A DNA stretch of 64,000 bases from contig OENT01000584.1 in NCBI GenBank assembly GCA_900239685.1, positions 1-64,000 of the forward strand. Direction: 5' to 3'. Below, in pieces: positions 46,901-58,515 of this stretch. A program made the position numbers and the translations under genes. Numbering within the stretch: position 1 is the first letter of the stretch; every line of letters starts with the position of its first letter. The DNA is from Rotaria macrura (lineage: Eukaryota > Rotifera > Eurotatoria > Philodinida > Philodinidae). Under the pieces are notes generated by a model. That model saw only the letters and a list, made by a program, of their open reading frames with translations, did no database searches and was not told the origin of the DNA.

Positions 46901-48109
46901 ACCGAGTTTTTGATCTTGAGCATTCTATCATTTACATCTCTCATCCGCTGTCAGTACTATTTGTCTTCTTTCGTTTTCGCAAAGAAATTCCCATTTCACA
47001 TTTACCTCACGAGCTACGGTCAATGCAACTTCTTGTTTGTTGGCCTGTGTCGATGTAACATTGTTATAGAGTAGTCGTGTTTCCTTGTAGACGATACAGC
47101 CGAAATTTTCCAGGCCATCTAAATGAAGAGACAATTATTGACTGTGAAAATACGATTTCAAGGATTGATCTACCAATATTGAAGTTTGGCAAAGCAATAT
47201 GATCACATTTTTTCAATGGATAGTTGACTTGAAATTTTTCTTCGAGGTCATGAATACTCTTCGTCGCTATATCAAGAGCATAATTTAAATCATCCTTTTT
47301 GTCTGGTTGAGCACATACACTCGTTGTAATATTTCCATGAAGACCTGTATCATTACGAGTTAAGCAGTCGAAATCAGCAACAATAAGAGCGAGCAAATAT
47401 GAACTCAAGGGTAATGATTTTTCAAAACGAGTCAATATTAATCCATTGCTTAGGGTGGTTTGATTTTCTATGGGCATATTGCTCCATGCACGATATTGTG
47501 ATTCATGTTCTACTGCCAATGAAAATGTTGCCTTAAAAGCAGGTTCATCAAAACAAGGCAAAGCTCGCCGTGCTGATATTGAAGATAGTTGTGAAGCAAG
47601 TAGATAACGTGAAATTCCATCAGTCGATCGTACATAGGATCTGAGAAAGAATCCTACTTCATCGTTATTCAACTGACCCAAATAATTCAACGTTAGAATT
47701 ATTTGGGTATTCATTGTTATTGTTCGATTGAAAATAATTGTAAAACGATCATGATTTCGATCGAATATTGTTTCGATTATAGATACTTCACCAATTATTT
47801 CGATAGGTTCTCGAATCATAATATCACGTTTAAGTAGTATAATACGATCAGTAGCATTAGTAATATTGATATTGATCCGTACTTGACCGTCAAACACTGA
47901 ATGGTCAACATTGTTTGTTATGTTTAAATATGGTCTTACGTACAGATCATAATGAAGAGGCATAGCAAACGAAGGAAGACGACTGATAATAATAGCTGAA
48001 TCATCCATAGATCGAATAAGTTCAGTAATTGAAGCAATATTTGCTGTATTCCAAGCGATAGCTGCATTGATTTTGTCAAGTGAAAGTTGAAATTGACGAT
48101 AGGCAGTAC
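43908..48109 (-). other. M1 domain 2: pseudoenzyme (zinc site lost)
   Basis: This covers residues about 980-1882. The fold landmarks remain: LPSFAMPLHYDLYV, RRALPCFDEPAFKATF, WFGNLV, WLNDGF, KGSSLVRMM and a full C-terminal helical region. The catalytic residues are replaced. GAMEN becomes DGLEN (1254-1258). HExxH becomes REISN (both zinc His lost: Arg1290, Asn1294). The downstream Glu becomes Asp1313 at exactly the expected 18-residue spacing. The catalytic Tyr in ITY-KG becomes Phe1376. The reading frame is open throughout, so this looks like a maintained pseudoenzyme, perhaps for dimerisation or peptide binding. Confidence 0.85.
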
Positions 48110-51100
48110 CTACAGAAAAAAAAACGAACAAATGATTGATTCAGTTTTTAAAATATTTTGAACCTTTATCGATGATCGAATCGGCGAAGGTTTTAAATTC
48201 GTTGAATTGCCGAATGGTTACGAAACGATTTGTTACTTCATCAATAATTGCACCCAAACCTGAATCACTCTTTCCCCATTTCTCAAATAGTTTTGACCAA
48301 TTTTCTTGAATCCACATCCAAACAATTTGATAACCGAATCGTGAAGAAGCTACATTAACAATAGAACGCCTCGTATTTTGTTCACGAATCACAGATTCAT
48401 TTTTCAAATGTTGATTAAGAAACCAAATGATGCGTGACCGATCTGTTGTACAAGCTAAACCATATAGTAAATCCGATGTTTCAATGCTCTCTAATTCCTG
48501 TTCTAGACGATTCCATAGAAATTGAAATTCTTCATGAGAACCTTCACTAACCACAGTACAGTAGACAAGCGGACGTAAGCTAACCGGTATTCTATTTTGA
48601 GCAGAATTTAGATACCATCGACGAAATAGATTGCGGGCAGTATCGATGCATTCTCGATAACCATAAGAACAAGCAGCCGAGAGAACTTTTGGTTGAAGTA
48701 GTGCTTGACGCCATTCTGTTGTTTGATTGATATTTGCCCAGTCAATACTTTTGTACAATGGTAAGACTAAACGGAGAAAATAACGTTGAACTTCAGGAAA
48801 GATTTCATTGTCTCCCAGTAAATATTCTTGTTGATTCATTGCAGAAAATGCTGCTGTCCATGGAACGAACTCACGTTCGTTTTTAAGATAATCGATTAAT
48901 CTATAGGCATCGGTGGCATTGATTAGAAATGCACGCGATACAGCAAATGTATCGTCAATGAGTGCACCCCGATTAATAACTGGAATACGTGTATGGTCGG
49001 TTTGAAGTTGAGTAAGAAGCAGATGAAAATTTGTTGGGTCATATTTAACTCGATAGGTACCGAAATAGTTCGGATTCGCTATAATCCAATCTGAATTTGA
49101 AGTTGTTATAGATATATTTGTCGACGTCCTGTTCAACCATACGAGTGGATTTTCACTTGGTAGCTATAGGTTAACAAAAAATGAAATATTTTTTAATAAA
49201 ATTGAATTACTGCGTACTTCGAGTGATGTTCGATCGAAATATTTGAATGGAATCCACCATGTTTCGTTTTTCCCTACCGATGGAAAAAGATTAAATGGTT
49301 GTTGAGTAATTATTAATTCACCATTGGCCTTTTGCTGTTCTAAACTTTGGTCAATTTTTGTATAGATTCGATTAACTTCAACGACTGGATAGCCTGCTTG
49401 ATGTGTCCATCCAGTCATGATACGTTCTACATCAATGGCATTGTTTGCAGCTTCAGTTAAGTATCGCCAAAGATCTTGTTGTGTCGCTGAATTATAACTC
49501 AAACTTTTCAGATAATTTCGAATACCTCGTTGAAAAGTTTCCTCGCCTAAAAACATGGCCATCATTCTAATGAGTGATGAACCTTTGTCATAGGTTATTC
49601 TGTCGAACATGAGAAATATATCAGCTGGATTGGTCGTGTCAATACTAATTGGGCGTGATGTTGGCAATGAATCAGCTTTCATGAATGGAAAAATTTTTTC
49701 AATAACAAACAGTTCATCTTGCTTCCATGACGGCTCGATGAAGTCAGATGCTACTGTTTCCATATAGTTAGCAAAACCCTCTTTGAGCCATCTATATGTT
49801 ATGTATACGTATAGCAGGTTGAAAGGACAAACTATTCGAAATGAATGACTTACAGCTCTCCCCACCAAACAGGTGACACCAAATTACCAAACCATTGGTG
49901 TGCTACTTCGTGAGCTATAATCACAGTTACATATTGTTGTTGTGAAGTAGAACCTGTTTTTTCATCGAAAATCAAACCAGCCTCCATATAGATCAATAAT
50001 CCTAAAATCAGAGAGTCATAAGTTCTTAGTGATGTAAAACGCTCGTTGGTCTAGTATTTTATATGAAACAAAATTACTTGCCATAGTTTTCCATGGCACC
50101 ACCTCCAAAATCAGGTACTGCAAAATGTTCAATTTTAGGTAGTGCATAATCAATATCAAAATATTGATTGAAAAAGTCTAGTGATTTGAAGGCTACTTCA
50201 TTCGCATAAGCCATTTGTGATAAAATTTGAATACGTCCACATACTCTTGATTGAATATTCGTCGAACTAGTAGTAACAACACGATCAGGTAGACAAGCGA
50301 AATCTTCTTTGGACGCCACAATTAAAGCCAATAGATATGTTGACATGTTTAATGTCGGAGCGAAATGAGAAGTAATTCGACCATCAATAGATAGATCCGA
50401 ACGTTCTTCTAATTCTCCATTCGTCCAAACAGCATAAGAAGGATCATGGTTAACAGTAATCCGAAATATAGCCTTACGTGCCGGTTCATCGATACAAGGA
50501 AGAGCACTTCGAGCAAGTGTTGGCTCCATTTGAGAGGTTAGAAATGTTCTACTATTTCCATTGGTATCAACATAGTCACTCAAGTAGAAGCCTTCGAGAT
50601 CACGATCGATGTTCGCCCAGTATGCAATACGAAGTGTATAGATGGTTTCCGGTTGAAAATCTGACAAAAAATTCATTATCATAAACTCATTATAATCATC
50701 ATAGGACCATGAGCCAAAGACGGGTCTTAAACCAGATGAAGAATTGGCAATGCTGATAGTTGAATTATCTATATTCAAATCCACCATATGAAGAATTAGT
50801 CTATTGGTTGATTCAAGACACGTAAATGTATAGAGAAGATCACCTATAATCGGAAATGAAAGAAGACAAAGAGTGATGCATTGTATTACTCAATTTAAAA
50901 ATATGCGCACCGATTAGTCGACTTGGAAGAAATAACAAAGGAATCTCACTCTACGTTTTTTCAGGGAAACTTATTGTTCATTAATTTTTTTCCGTTTTTA
51001 AGCAAATGCGACTCTTCTACTGTTAGAGATTAAGAAAATAATATGTTTACCAGAGAAAGTTTCTTCGATAAAATCAGGAGTAATAGTCCAATCGTACAAC

Positions 51101-51390
51101 TCTGGTTTCAAATTCATTGGTATTCGTTCTACGGACGGAAGAAGAGCTATTGTAGTTGTTGATCCAATCGATATTGTTGTTTCATTGTAATCCTGAGTGG
51201 TTGATGGTGTTGACGTAGCTTCAATGTAAACAATGGTTTCTTTTTGAGGACGAACACCAAAATAAATAGTTAACGCTATTAAAACAGAGAGACTAATAAC
51301 TATCAACGATGAAATGAGCCAAAATGGTTTCTTAGATATTTGATATGTATTCGGCTTGACAATTGTCTCATTCTGATCAAATGGTTGCAT
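43908..51390 (-). CDS. Tandem-domain M1 (aminopeptidase N-type) membrane protein
   Basis: Ten exons: complement(join(43908..44048,44927..45702,45763..46621,47006..47118,47174..48109,48164..49163,49218..49791,49854..50001,50082..50843,51051..51390)). All phases agree and the total is 5,649 nt (1,882 aa). Nine introns use AG acceptors and eight use GT donors. The one after GAMEN (donor at 50081) is GC-AG (GCAAGT). Residues 1-22 are cytosolic, 23-45 form a membrane anchor, and a Thr/Ser-rich stalk precedes RIPMNLKPELYDW, so it is a type II ectoenzyme. Two full M1 modules follow. The join lies in exon 6, where the first module's C-terminal helix (LDKINAAIAWNTANI) runs in one frame into RLPSFAMPLHYDLYV, the start of the second. 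M1 ectoenzymes trim N-terminal residues from peptides. The start is the first ATG in frame. The family call is certain; the single-gene reading rests on phase and a 54-bp linking intron. Confidence 0.88.
48164..51051 (-). other. M1 domain 1: catalytically intact
   Basis: This covers residues about 95-975 of the tandem protein, including the end of exon 1; its last residues extend into exon 6. The exopeptidase motif GAMEN is at 362-366. The zinc site is complete: HEVAH at 398-402, then exactly 18 residues, then Glu421 in WLKEG. The transition-state Tyr is present in ITYDKG (Tyr484). The C-terminal ERAP1-like helical region is full length. By homology this is an active zinc aminopeptidase with an extracellular catalytic site. 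Confidence 0.85.
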
Positions 51391-54300
51391 CGATAACGGA
51401 TGAGATATATCAATATGATGGTTAATACCAATTTTAATCAAAGAACACTGATTTTTAATCTGTTTTAGATGGTTAAAACAAATTGTGTCTACAGATTCGG
51501 TATATTTGAGCGTAATAGAGTTCTATTATACGTTCTTATCTGTTTCGTGATAAGAACAATAATTAAGTAAGAGAGAAAAAAAGTGCTATTGACGTACGAA
51601 ACATTATTATTATCGTTGTTCGTTGTTGTTCCGTTGGAGGCTAGGAATCTTCACGACAAATCATAACATTTGGATAATATTAATGACAGAAACATTTGGC
51701 GAAATTCTCAGGAATAACAAGTATAATTCAATCTTTACTATTGGTGAACGATTTTTCTCTCTCTAAAAAAGTTCCCCGTCCTCTGACATGCGTAGAACAA
51801 TAAATTATAAATGAAATTTATTCGCGTCTAAAACTTTCAACAAAAAGAACACAATCTCATTTGTCAGATGTAAGCCTTAAAGGATAAGTAAATATTGATA
51901 TGATAAGATATCAATATTGAAACTGACAAACATTAAAAAGTGATTATTTCTGCAAATACTGAGGCTAAGTGCATATAGTTGGCATGTACTTATCTTCGAA
52001 CTCCACTAAATTAGATTTGTAATAAAATTTGATACTTGACGAAAAATCTACTAACTGATATAGATTAACCAAAAGAGTTGGATCAAGAAATACAATATAA
52101 CTATAAATCTATTGTCATGACTTTTCGATAATCGGGGGACGATCTGCCATAAGAAGAAAACATTTTTCGATAGATAAGGATATTACTTGAAAAATTTCCC
52201 AGAACTGGATAGTTTCGAATACATTTTTCTAGACAAAGATGATGAGAATGTGTGAGTCGTTACTTCTTCACAGTGATTCACACCCAATAATGATTCAACG
52301 TTAAGTGTGAATCTAATTATTTCTTTTCTTAATAACTGATTCAGCTTTTTTTCAATAATCTCAAGTCAAATAAGAACAGTCGTAAATAGCTCGATACGAA
52401 GAAAGAAACGATCTTTTAGAAATGCATTTGACGTCTGTAATCCTCGATCTGGGATTTCGAGAGGCAATATATGTCACTTGAGATATCGATATGATACGTC
52501 AGCTACAGTTAAAACAGTTGTCAACAATAAAATCTAAATATCGATCGTATACAAAATGTCATTGATATGTTCTTTGTTATTTTGAAAGCTAGTCGAGTAA
52601 GAAATACGAACAGTATTTTTATTAATAATATACGTTAACAGATATAAATAAGAATTAGAAAAGTGCTTCATGTGTAAACAGTAAAGTGATTATACCAATC
52701 CTAATAAGCTAGAATAAAGTTCAATCATGCTCTTTTGACACAATGTCGACTAATCGGTTGGTAAATATAAATGCACTTCCTACTGTCACACATACGGTGT
52801 GATCACTCTAATAGTCAACTGACAGAAAGAAGTATTTTATTATTCGTTACCATCATAAAACAAGAGTGCATCGACATATTGTGTAGACTTTATAATTTCT
52901 CATTTCACTGACTATAGGTGAGAGTATTGGAAAGAAAACAGTAACGATAATCAATGTCAACTTCGCGTACATCTTGAGAATGAGAGCAAGAACAAGATGT
53001 TTCTTACTTCGGTAAAATTTTTATTCATCGTAGTTAGAAATGCAATGGTGACCGTAACCGTAGTACCAACATATCGTCTCCGTTTTCACTGGTTTCACCG
53101 GTCATTGTTACCTCTTTTGCTGGCCTCACTAGGTACAGGTTCGGTAATAAACCGATTTTTCTTCATACTGTATTTAGTTATCGAATAACGCATTGAAGTA
53201 AATCCCACTCTGAGATTCTAGTGGCTACCTGAAAACTTAACCTAAGCTTATTTATACCGAGATTTAAAAATTTTCTATAATCTTTTCGAACTTTTGTTAT
53301 TAATCTATTGGAAATACTGATTGAACAATGTGCTATTCATATGCAAGTCAATTTTAACTTTTGCACATATTGATGATGCATTCTCAATCTTTGTTCACGA
53401 ACACTGCAACTTTTATGTCTTCTAGTTTGACTCACAGCCAACTTTACTAGAAATTCTGATTGAAGGGAGGACTATGCTGTTATTCGAGTAGTAAGTAACT
53501 GATTTCTAAAGAGTCCCTTTCCCCCCTATCAAGAGTAATAGTGAAAGTGAGTGAAACATACACGTGGTACTAATGAAAGCGGCCGCGGTGAGATCAGCAC
53601 AAGAGTTAACAATGACGGTTGAAACCGGTGATGGTGGTCGTTGAAACGGTATAACGGTGGTTGTTTATCATCGTTCCATCCCTTATCGTAGTTAATCCAG
53701 TAGAGAAGCTTACCGTGTAGACAAGTGCGGAGAGGTTCAGTCACAACCATCACTCAGATTATCTTCGAACGAAAATCCTTTCTCTCAAATATTGTGAAAG
53801 AGAGATTCTGAACAAGCAAAAAGCACACGAAACTTATGAAACTAACAATACATTTCATTAGTTAAGACTCATTTGACAATGACACCCTCACTCTCAGGAC
53901 TGTGGTGTTTGTGGTTAAATCGAGAGAAGAAAATAAACTTTAAAGATGACATTAGTGAGATTCTTTAAGCTCAGTTATTTCTATTAGTATAGTAACAAAA
54001 ACCTGAGGATTTGGATCGATATTCTTATGATCAACACCTATATGCTCAACCTGCAAGAGCGTTAAAATTTCTTTTTTTCTATCACGAATGAGGTGTTATA
54101 TCAGCGGTGACAGTTAAATGCATAAGCAAGAGCAATATCAACATCTAATGCTATTATGTAACGACTAGGGACAGCTTGAAAAAGTCTAAACTCTAAAACA
54201 CCTAACTAGCAGTCAAGTTTTCAATAAGTTTTAATATATTAAAAATCCTTCTGAGTAACATAGAGATGTTCGCAAATTATTTTAATATCATTTACCGTTA

Positions 54301-55821
54301 CCGTGATTTTTAAAGCAAGATAGCTTCTTCAATGCTCAATCAAAAACAACTTGCTAATACTATTTCATTAGAATGTATAAGATGCGTTTTGTCCTATGTA
54401 TCTTTTTGTTAACTTATTTGACGAACCATGTTGGTGCCATGTGTAGATGGGTAATTTTTCTCTAAACAAGATAAGTACAAGAATGAATTCTTCAAATGTG
54501 TATTGCTATTGTTCTAACTGTTAACTCCAAATTTTATGCTTCGGAAAAATTAAGATAAGTAGTATGAGTTATAAAGTTCTCTGTTACAATTACTAGAAGT
54601 CTTAAAGGAAATAGTTAGGTCTACGAGACTCGATTGTCATTTATTAGTCTCGGCTGCAAATTGTTCTATAAAAGCCACCCTTGGAAAATGAATTTTCATA
54701 GAGCTGCCATGGAGAAACTTGTATATTGACGTCGCTCACTTATCGTTATCATCTGAATGATGCAGCTCGGTATTGTTTAAAACATTGTTGATGATGCTGC
54801 TCATATCAATTATGTTGTATGCAAATGAATAGATATGAAACGGAATTCTTTCGTTTCCGTTATTCTCTGCATAAATATAGACTCGACAGTATTTCTAGTC
54901 GAGAAATATACCGCAAAAATCTTTACTTGATGGTATACTTATTTTTTTATTCTTAGATTCAATGAAAATTATGATATTGCACATGAACTTTTGAAGCCAT
55001 AGTATATGAATGAAAATATCAAAATCGACATAGAGACTGTCGATCAGCGCTAAGTGCTAGCTGATCGATGAAGAAACAAAATATGTAGTCTCCATTGTTC
55101 GATACATGTCATATGACGAATGAGGGACAAAACTTAACAACCGAACTCGTATTGTTCAATATAAAGTCAACGAGAAGCACTTCGATAATGTTTTGTTTAA
55201 TAGAAATGACAAATAATTTTTCTATTCGTATCAACTGATTTCCGCACCAGATTTTCTACAGGAAACCGTTTCCTAGTATCTACTAGGATGTGTGGGAGTA
55301 TATGAAAGATAGGTTCTGACTGATTTTCCTAAGATAGTGCATTCGAATCCTATGATTTATATATCATCCATAGATAAGATTAATTAATTAATTAAAAAAT
55401 AATATTCTGAATACCATTATTTTCATATATTCAGCGGAACAAAACTCAACGTCCTCTTTTAACTAAGTACGTTTTTCTTTTGTCTTTGTCGAATTCAAGA
55501 TAAAAATGAGCTGTATCCAATGATAATGAAAAACGAAAGCGAAAAATTCTACTACATTTTAGATTTGTGAATAGATCATATACGTTTCATATATTCCTTA
55601 AAATTCGACCATCGCAACTCAGACATCTATTGTAGTCAGTATTTGAGACTCGTGGGTTTATTGAGTAGAACTCTATTCTAACTCAAATATGTCTACCATG
55701 ACTCATCAACAACGTCAATAGAAGTCTTATGTGATAAGTAGCCTGATTTTTATCTTGCACGAATGAATAGTTCGGAATAAGAAATGGTGAATATCAAGTA
55801 TGAGTTCTTTTTCAAAAACTT
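51391..55821. other. Long intergenic region with small inverted repeats
   Basis: 5' flank of the aminopeptidase gene. A perfect AATATTGATAT / ATATCAATATT hairpin lies at about 51891-51918. A GT-rich hairpin motif occurs near 52245-52292, with others near 53880-53910 and 55285-55300. An imperfect inverted repeat has arms at 53085-53130 and 53587-53634. A perfect 9-bp hairpin (TCGATCAGC / GCTGATCGA) lies at about 55038-55066. No gene is supported. Confidence 0.45.
53085..53634. repeat. Imperfect inverted repeat, ~47-bp arms
   Basis: The arm at 53085-53130 (TTCACTGGTTTCACCGGTCA start) matches the reverse complement of 53587-53634 at roughly 80-85% by eye, including TCATTGTTA and TGCTG. The ~455-bp spacer has no coding sequence. 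The arms are more GC-rich than their surroundings, and 53580 holds a GCGGCCGC site. It may be an old foldback element. Confidence 0.4.
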
Positions 55822-56391
55822 TCAGTTAAATTTTTGCTTTTGATTCAATGATTCTGATCGATTGCTATTATTAAAACTCCATTGTAATCCATTCGCAATT
55901 AATACTAATAAGCTTGCGTAAAAAGTTGTAATCTTTAATAAGCCAACATAACAAGCCACGGTCATCACGAAATCATTTCTTTTAGGATAAATTTCTAACA
56001 CGTATTTTTCGGCAACATTTTCAATATAATCCGAAATCATATATGTCAGTGGTGGAATTACGTGGTAATATTTTTTTCCGAAAGCTAGGTTCGGTAACGA
56101 TAATGAAAGAAAAAGTAAAATAGGTAGAACAAAATCGGTGTAATTAGCCAATCGGTATGCATGTCGGCCATCATCTCCTAGATCCATGAGCATTTGATAT
56201 CCCTTGTCTGGTGTATAATAATACATTGTATCAAGAACAGATGGCGTGCTATCAAGACCCGAAGACATTGCATACTCTGCCAATGGTTTGTTAAAGAGAT
56301 ATAAGTTCACGATGGACAAAAACCATGATAATGAAATAACGTAAATATTAGCTAGAGGCTTCAACATATGAAAAGCTTGTTCGATCGACAT
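55822..56391 (-). CDS. Four-helix membrane protein, bacterial-like, unknown role
   Basis: Single-exon ORF of 189 aa with ATG and TAA. Four hydrophobic helices lie at about residues 14-35, 87-103, 110-125 (weaker, amphipathic) and 142-167. A loop between helices 1 and 2 contains the YTPDKGYQMLMDLGDDGRHAY pattern, which recalls a family of small prokaryotic and eukaryotic membrane proteins that have a Y(S/T)xxEAYxLLxxLGxxGRxxY signature followed by a D-x-x-x-P helix and a (S/D)-D-x-x-E-N motif. Here SDYIENVAEKY supplies the latter. I know this pattern by shape only and cannot name a function. The lack of introns and the complete signature suggest an intact gene. Acidic and aromatic residues conserved at helix edges hint at a transport or enzyme role, which is inference. 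Confidence 0.7.
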   Translation of the reverse strand: MSIEQAFHMLKPLANIYVISLSWFLSIVNLYLFNKPLAEYAMSSGLDSTPSVLDTMYYYTPDKGYQMLMDLGDDGRHAYRLANYTDFVLPILLFLSLSLPNLAFGKKYYHVIPPLTYMISDYIENVAEKYVLEIYPKRNDFVMTVACYVGLLKITTFYASLLVLIANGLQWSFNNSNRSESLNQKQKFN

Positions 56392-58153
56392 TAATCGATT
56401 CTTTTCTTTTGAACTCGCTTTTTTAGAAAGTATTGAAAAAAGAATCTGCTTTTTACAACGTATAATAAAATGTGTCGTCCCACTTTAAAGTATCGAAAAC
56501 TCTGCAGTAAAATGTGACTTCAGCAACTCAGTCTATACTGGTGTGTAGTCGTATCAGATAAAAGGGTAACTTATGTGTATGCTTCAATTAAAGAGCAAGT
56601 TTGGCTTTTTATCTTACGGTGTATTATGAGGAATGAAAAACTGTGATAAAATAGTTATGGCGATGGAAAAAAAAAGTTTCACTTATTCAATATTTAGATT
56701 GGTATTAGCATACGAATACAAATTAAGATCCTTATCTGAATGTGAATCGTATAAAATATCCTCAGTATGGTTTATGAATCAAAACGGTATGGGATTCTGA
56801 GGATAAACACAAAACAGGATTTGTAATGTTGTACTGAAATTTTCCTGAACAGATTACAGAGTCATAAAAGATAATGCCAAGTTTCATCACTTTAATTCAT
56901 TTTGACGACTGCATGAGCTATATTGATACGCACGTTAGAATTCTAACGATAAGAAACATCAATGTTCTAGAATAGTATTCATTGATACCGAGTACCGTCA
57001 TGAAAATTAGTGAATAGAAGTTAATACCAATACATTCTTAGTTTTCTGCGATGTGGCCATTGCCTGTATTGTTGTTGACTAAGATGAACTGCCTATACAT
57101 ACGATTATTATTCAAAGAATAATTTTATTCAACATTTATTAAATCACTGACTATCGGCAGTTTCAATCAAATATGCAATAGTCGTAGCAGTTACATAGTT
57201 GACTTGATTGGAAAGACAAATATCTTAAATAACCTGAGTACATGATCTGTATAAATCTCGAATAATTCTAAAGAGCAAGTAAATGTAAGAAAAACATGCA
57301 GAAACAGTCTAACTTGACTAGCATTGTTTTATTCGTTTTGTTTGAAAAAAACAACTTAATTCAATTTATTTCTTACATTCTTTTAGAAATTTTGACAGCT
57401 CATCAAGCATCAACAAGTATACGACACGTTTAGATTTCATCGGAGAAAAATGTCCACAATTAGAGATCTGCGTGACAGTGATCATTTTGGTGATTTCTAT
57501 TTATGAGCCGAAGGTTGAATGAAAATTAGGGTACACGAAAATAAAACATTTATTAAAATGGAACCGAGAAAGCAGTGTTCATCCTATTACTGCCGACCGC
57601 TGATAGTTTCTCCTTTTTCTTGAACAGATTTGTTTTTCTACAGTCATGAGTTTGCTATGCAAAGAAAATTTGAGATAAATGATAAACCATTCGATCCAGT
57701 ACTAATGGACACTAACTCTTCAAGAGTTAATGGTTGCAATCGTAAAAGAAAAGAAGAAACAGTTCATTAAATCAGGAATTGAGTCCCATAAAACCATGGC
57801 ATCTTCTGCGAAAGTTGAGAAAAGATTGGTATCGTCATCTTGTATCGATCTATAACAAATTTTTGATAGTAAAAAACATTTTCCAAGTTTTAAGGGGCAG
57901 GCTATTCATCATCATGCATATGAACCCCAACAGTCAATAGATCTATTCTGATCAATTCGTTAAAAAGTTGGTAATGAATCGTGAACTAAAAATATCGTTG
58001 TTGGAGAAAATAAAGATAAGCTAAGAGAAGACTTTTTCTTGTGCTTAAAAAACATGCAAATCATATATTGTTACTGTTAAGAGCTATCACAAATTCTCCA
58101 CTAGTATTCCGCACTTCGCATCTATTATTTACTATTTGGTATTTAATGAGTTT
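56392..58153. other. Intergenic region, no gene seen
   Basis: A perfect 16-bp palindrome CGTTAGAATTCTAACG lies at 56933-56948. The rest is AT-rich with no supported coding sequence. Confidence 0.4.
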
Positions 58154-58515
58154 TCATGGATAATGTATAGAGGTAGAATCTGGTGACATTAAATATTGTA
58201 CTCTTAATCGAGGAGTAACAAATGAATTCACGCTAAAGCAATTCAAAAATTTTAATATAACTAATGTATTCTCATCTTCATCTAATTTATCATATAGCTT
58301 ATATGCTTGATCTGTAGTAATTGAATGAAGAATAACCATGAGCGATGTGTAATTGATTGAAGATTTTAATATATATTCAGTATTTTGGTTTCGAATTGTT
58401 GAAGAATTATTTTTATTTTCCACAAGATCACATAAATACGGAATGAGATACAATTTTTGTCGTGCAGTATCAATATTTTCATCAGAATGCTCAAAACAAA
58501 ATGTATATATAAATT
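58154..58515 (-). CDS. Orphan terminal exon of an unknown protein
   Basis: An open segment preceded by a plausible acceptor (CAAATGTAG, ending at 58516) runs about 120 codons to a TGA or equivalent stop at 58154. The frame is closed a few codons further upstream, so the acceptor is needed to explain it. The translation is protein-like and helical (EHSDENIDTARQKLYLIPYL, SITTDQAYKLYDKLDEDENT) with no family that I recognise. No matching upstream exon was found in the next 3 kb, so it may be the remnant of a broken gene. The ATG inside it (58453) would give 99 aa if it were an independent small gene. Confidence 0.35.

Noticed and set aside
44909-49868. Reading the aminopeptidase exons as three or four separate short genes
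   Set aside because: All exon junctions are phase-consistent and restore continuous M1 family sequence; introns of 50-80 bp separate most of them.
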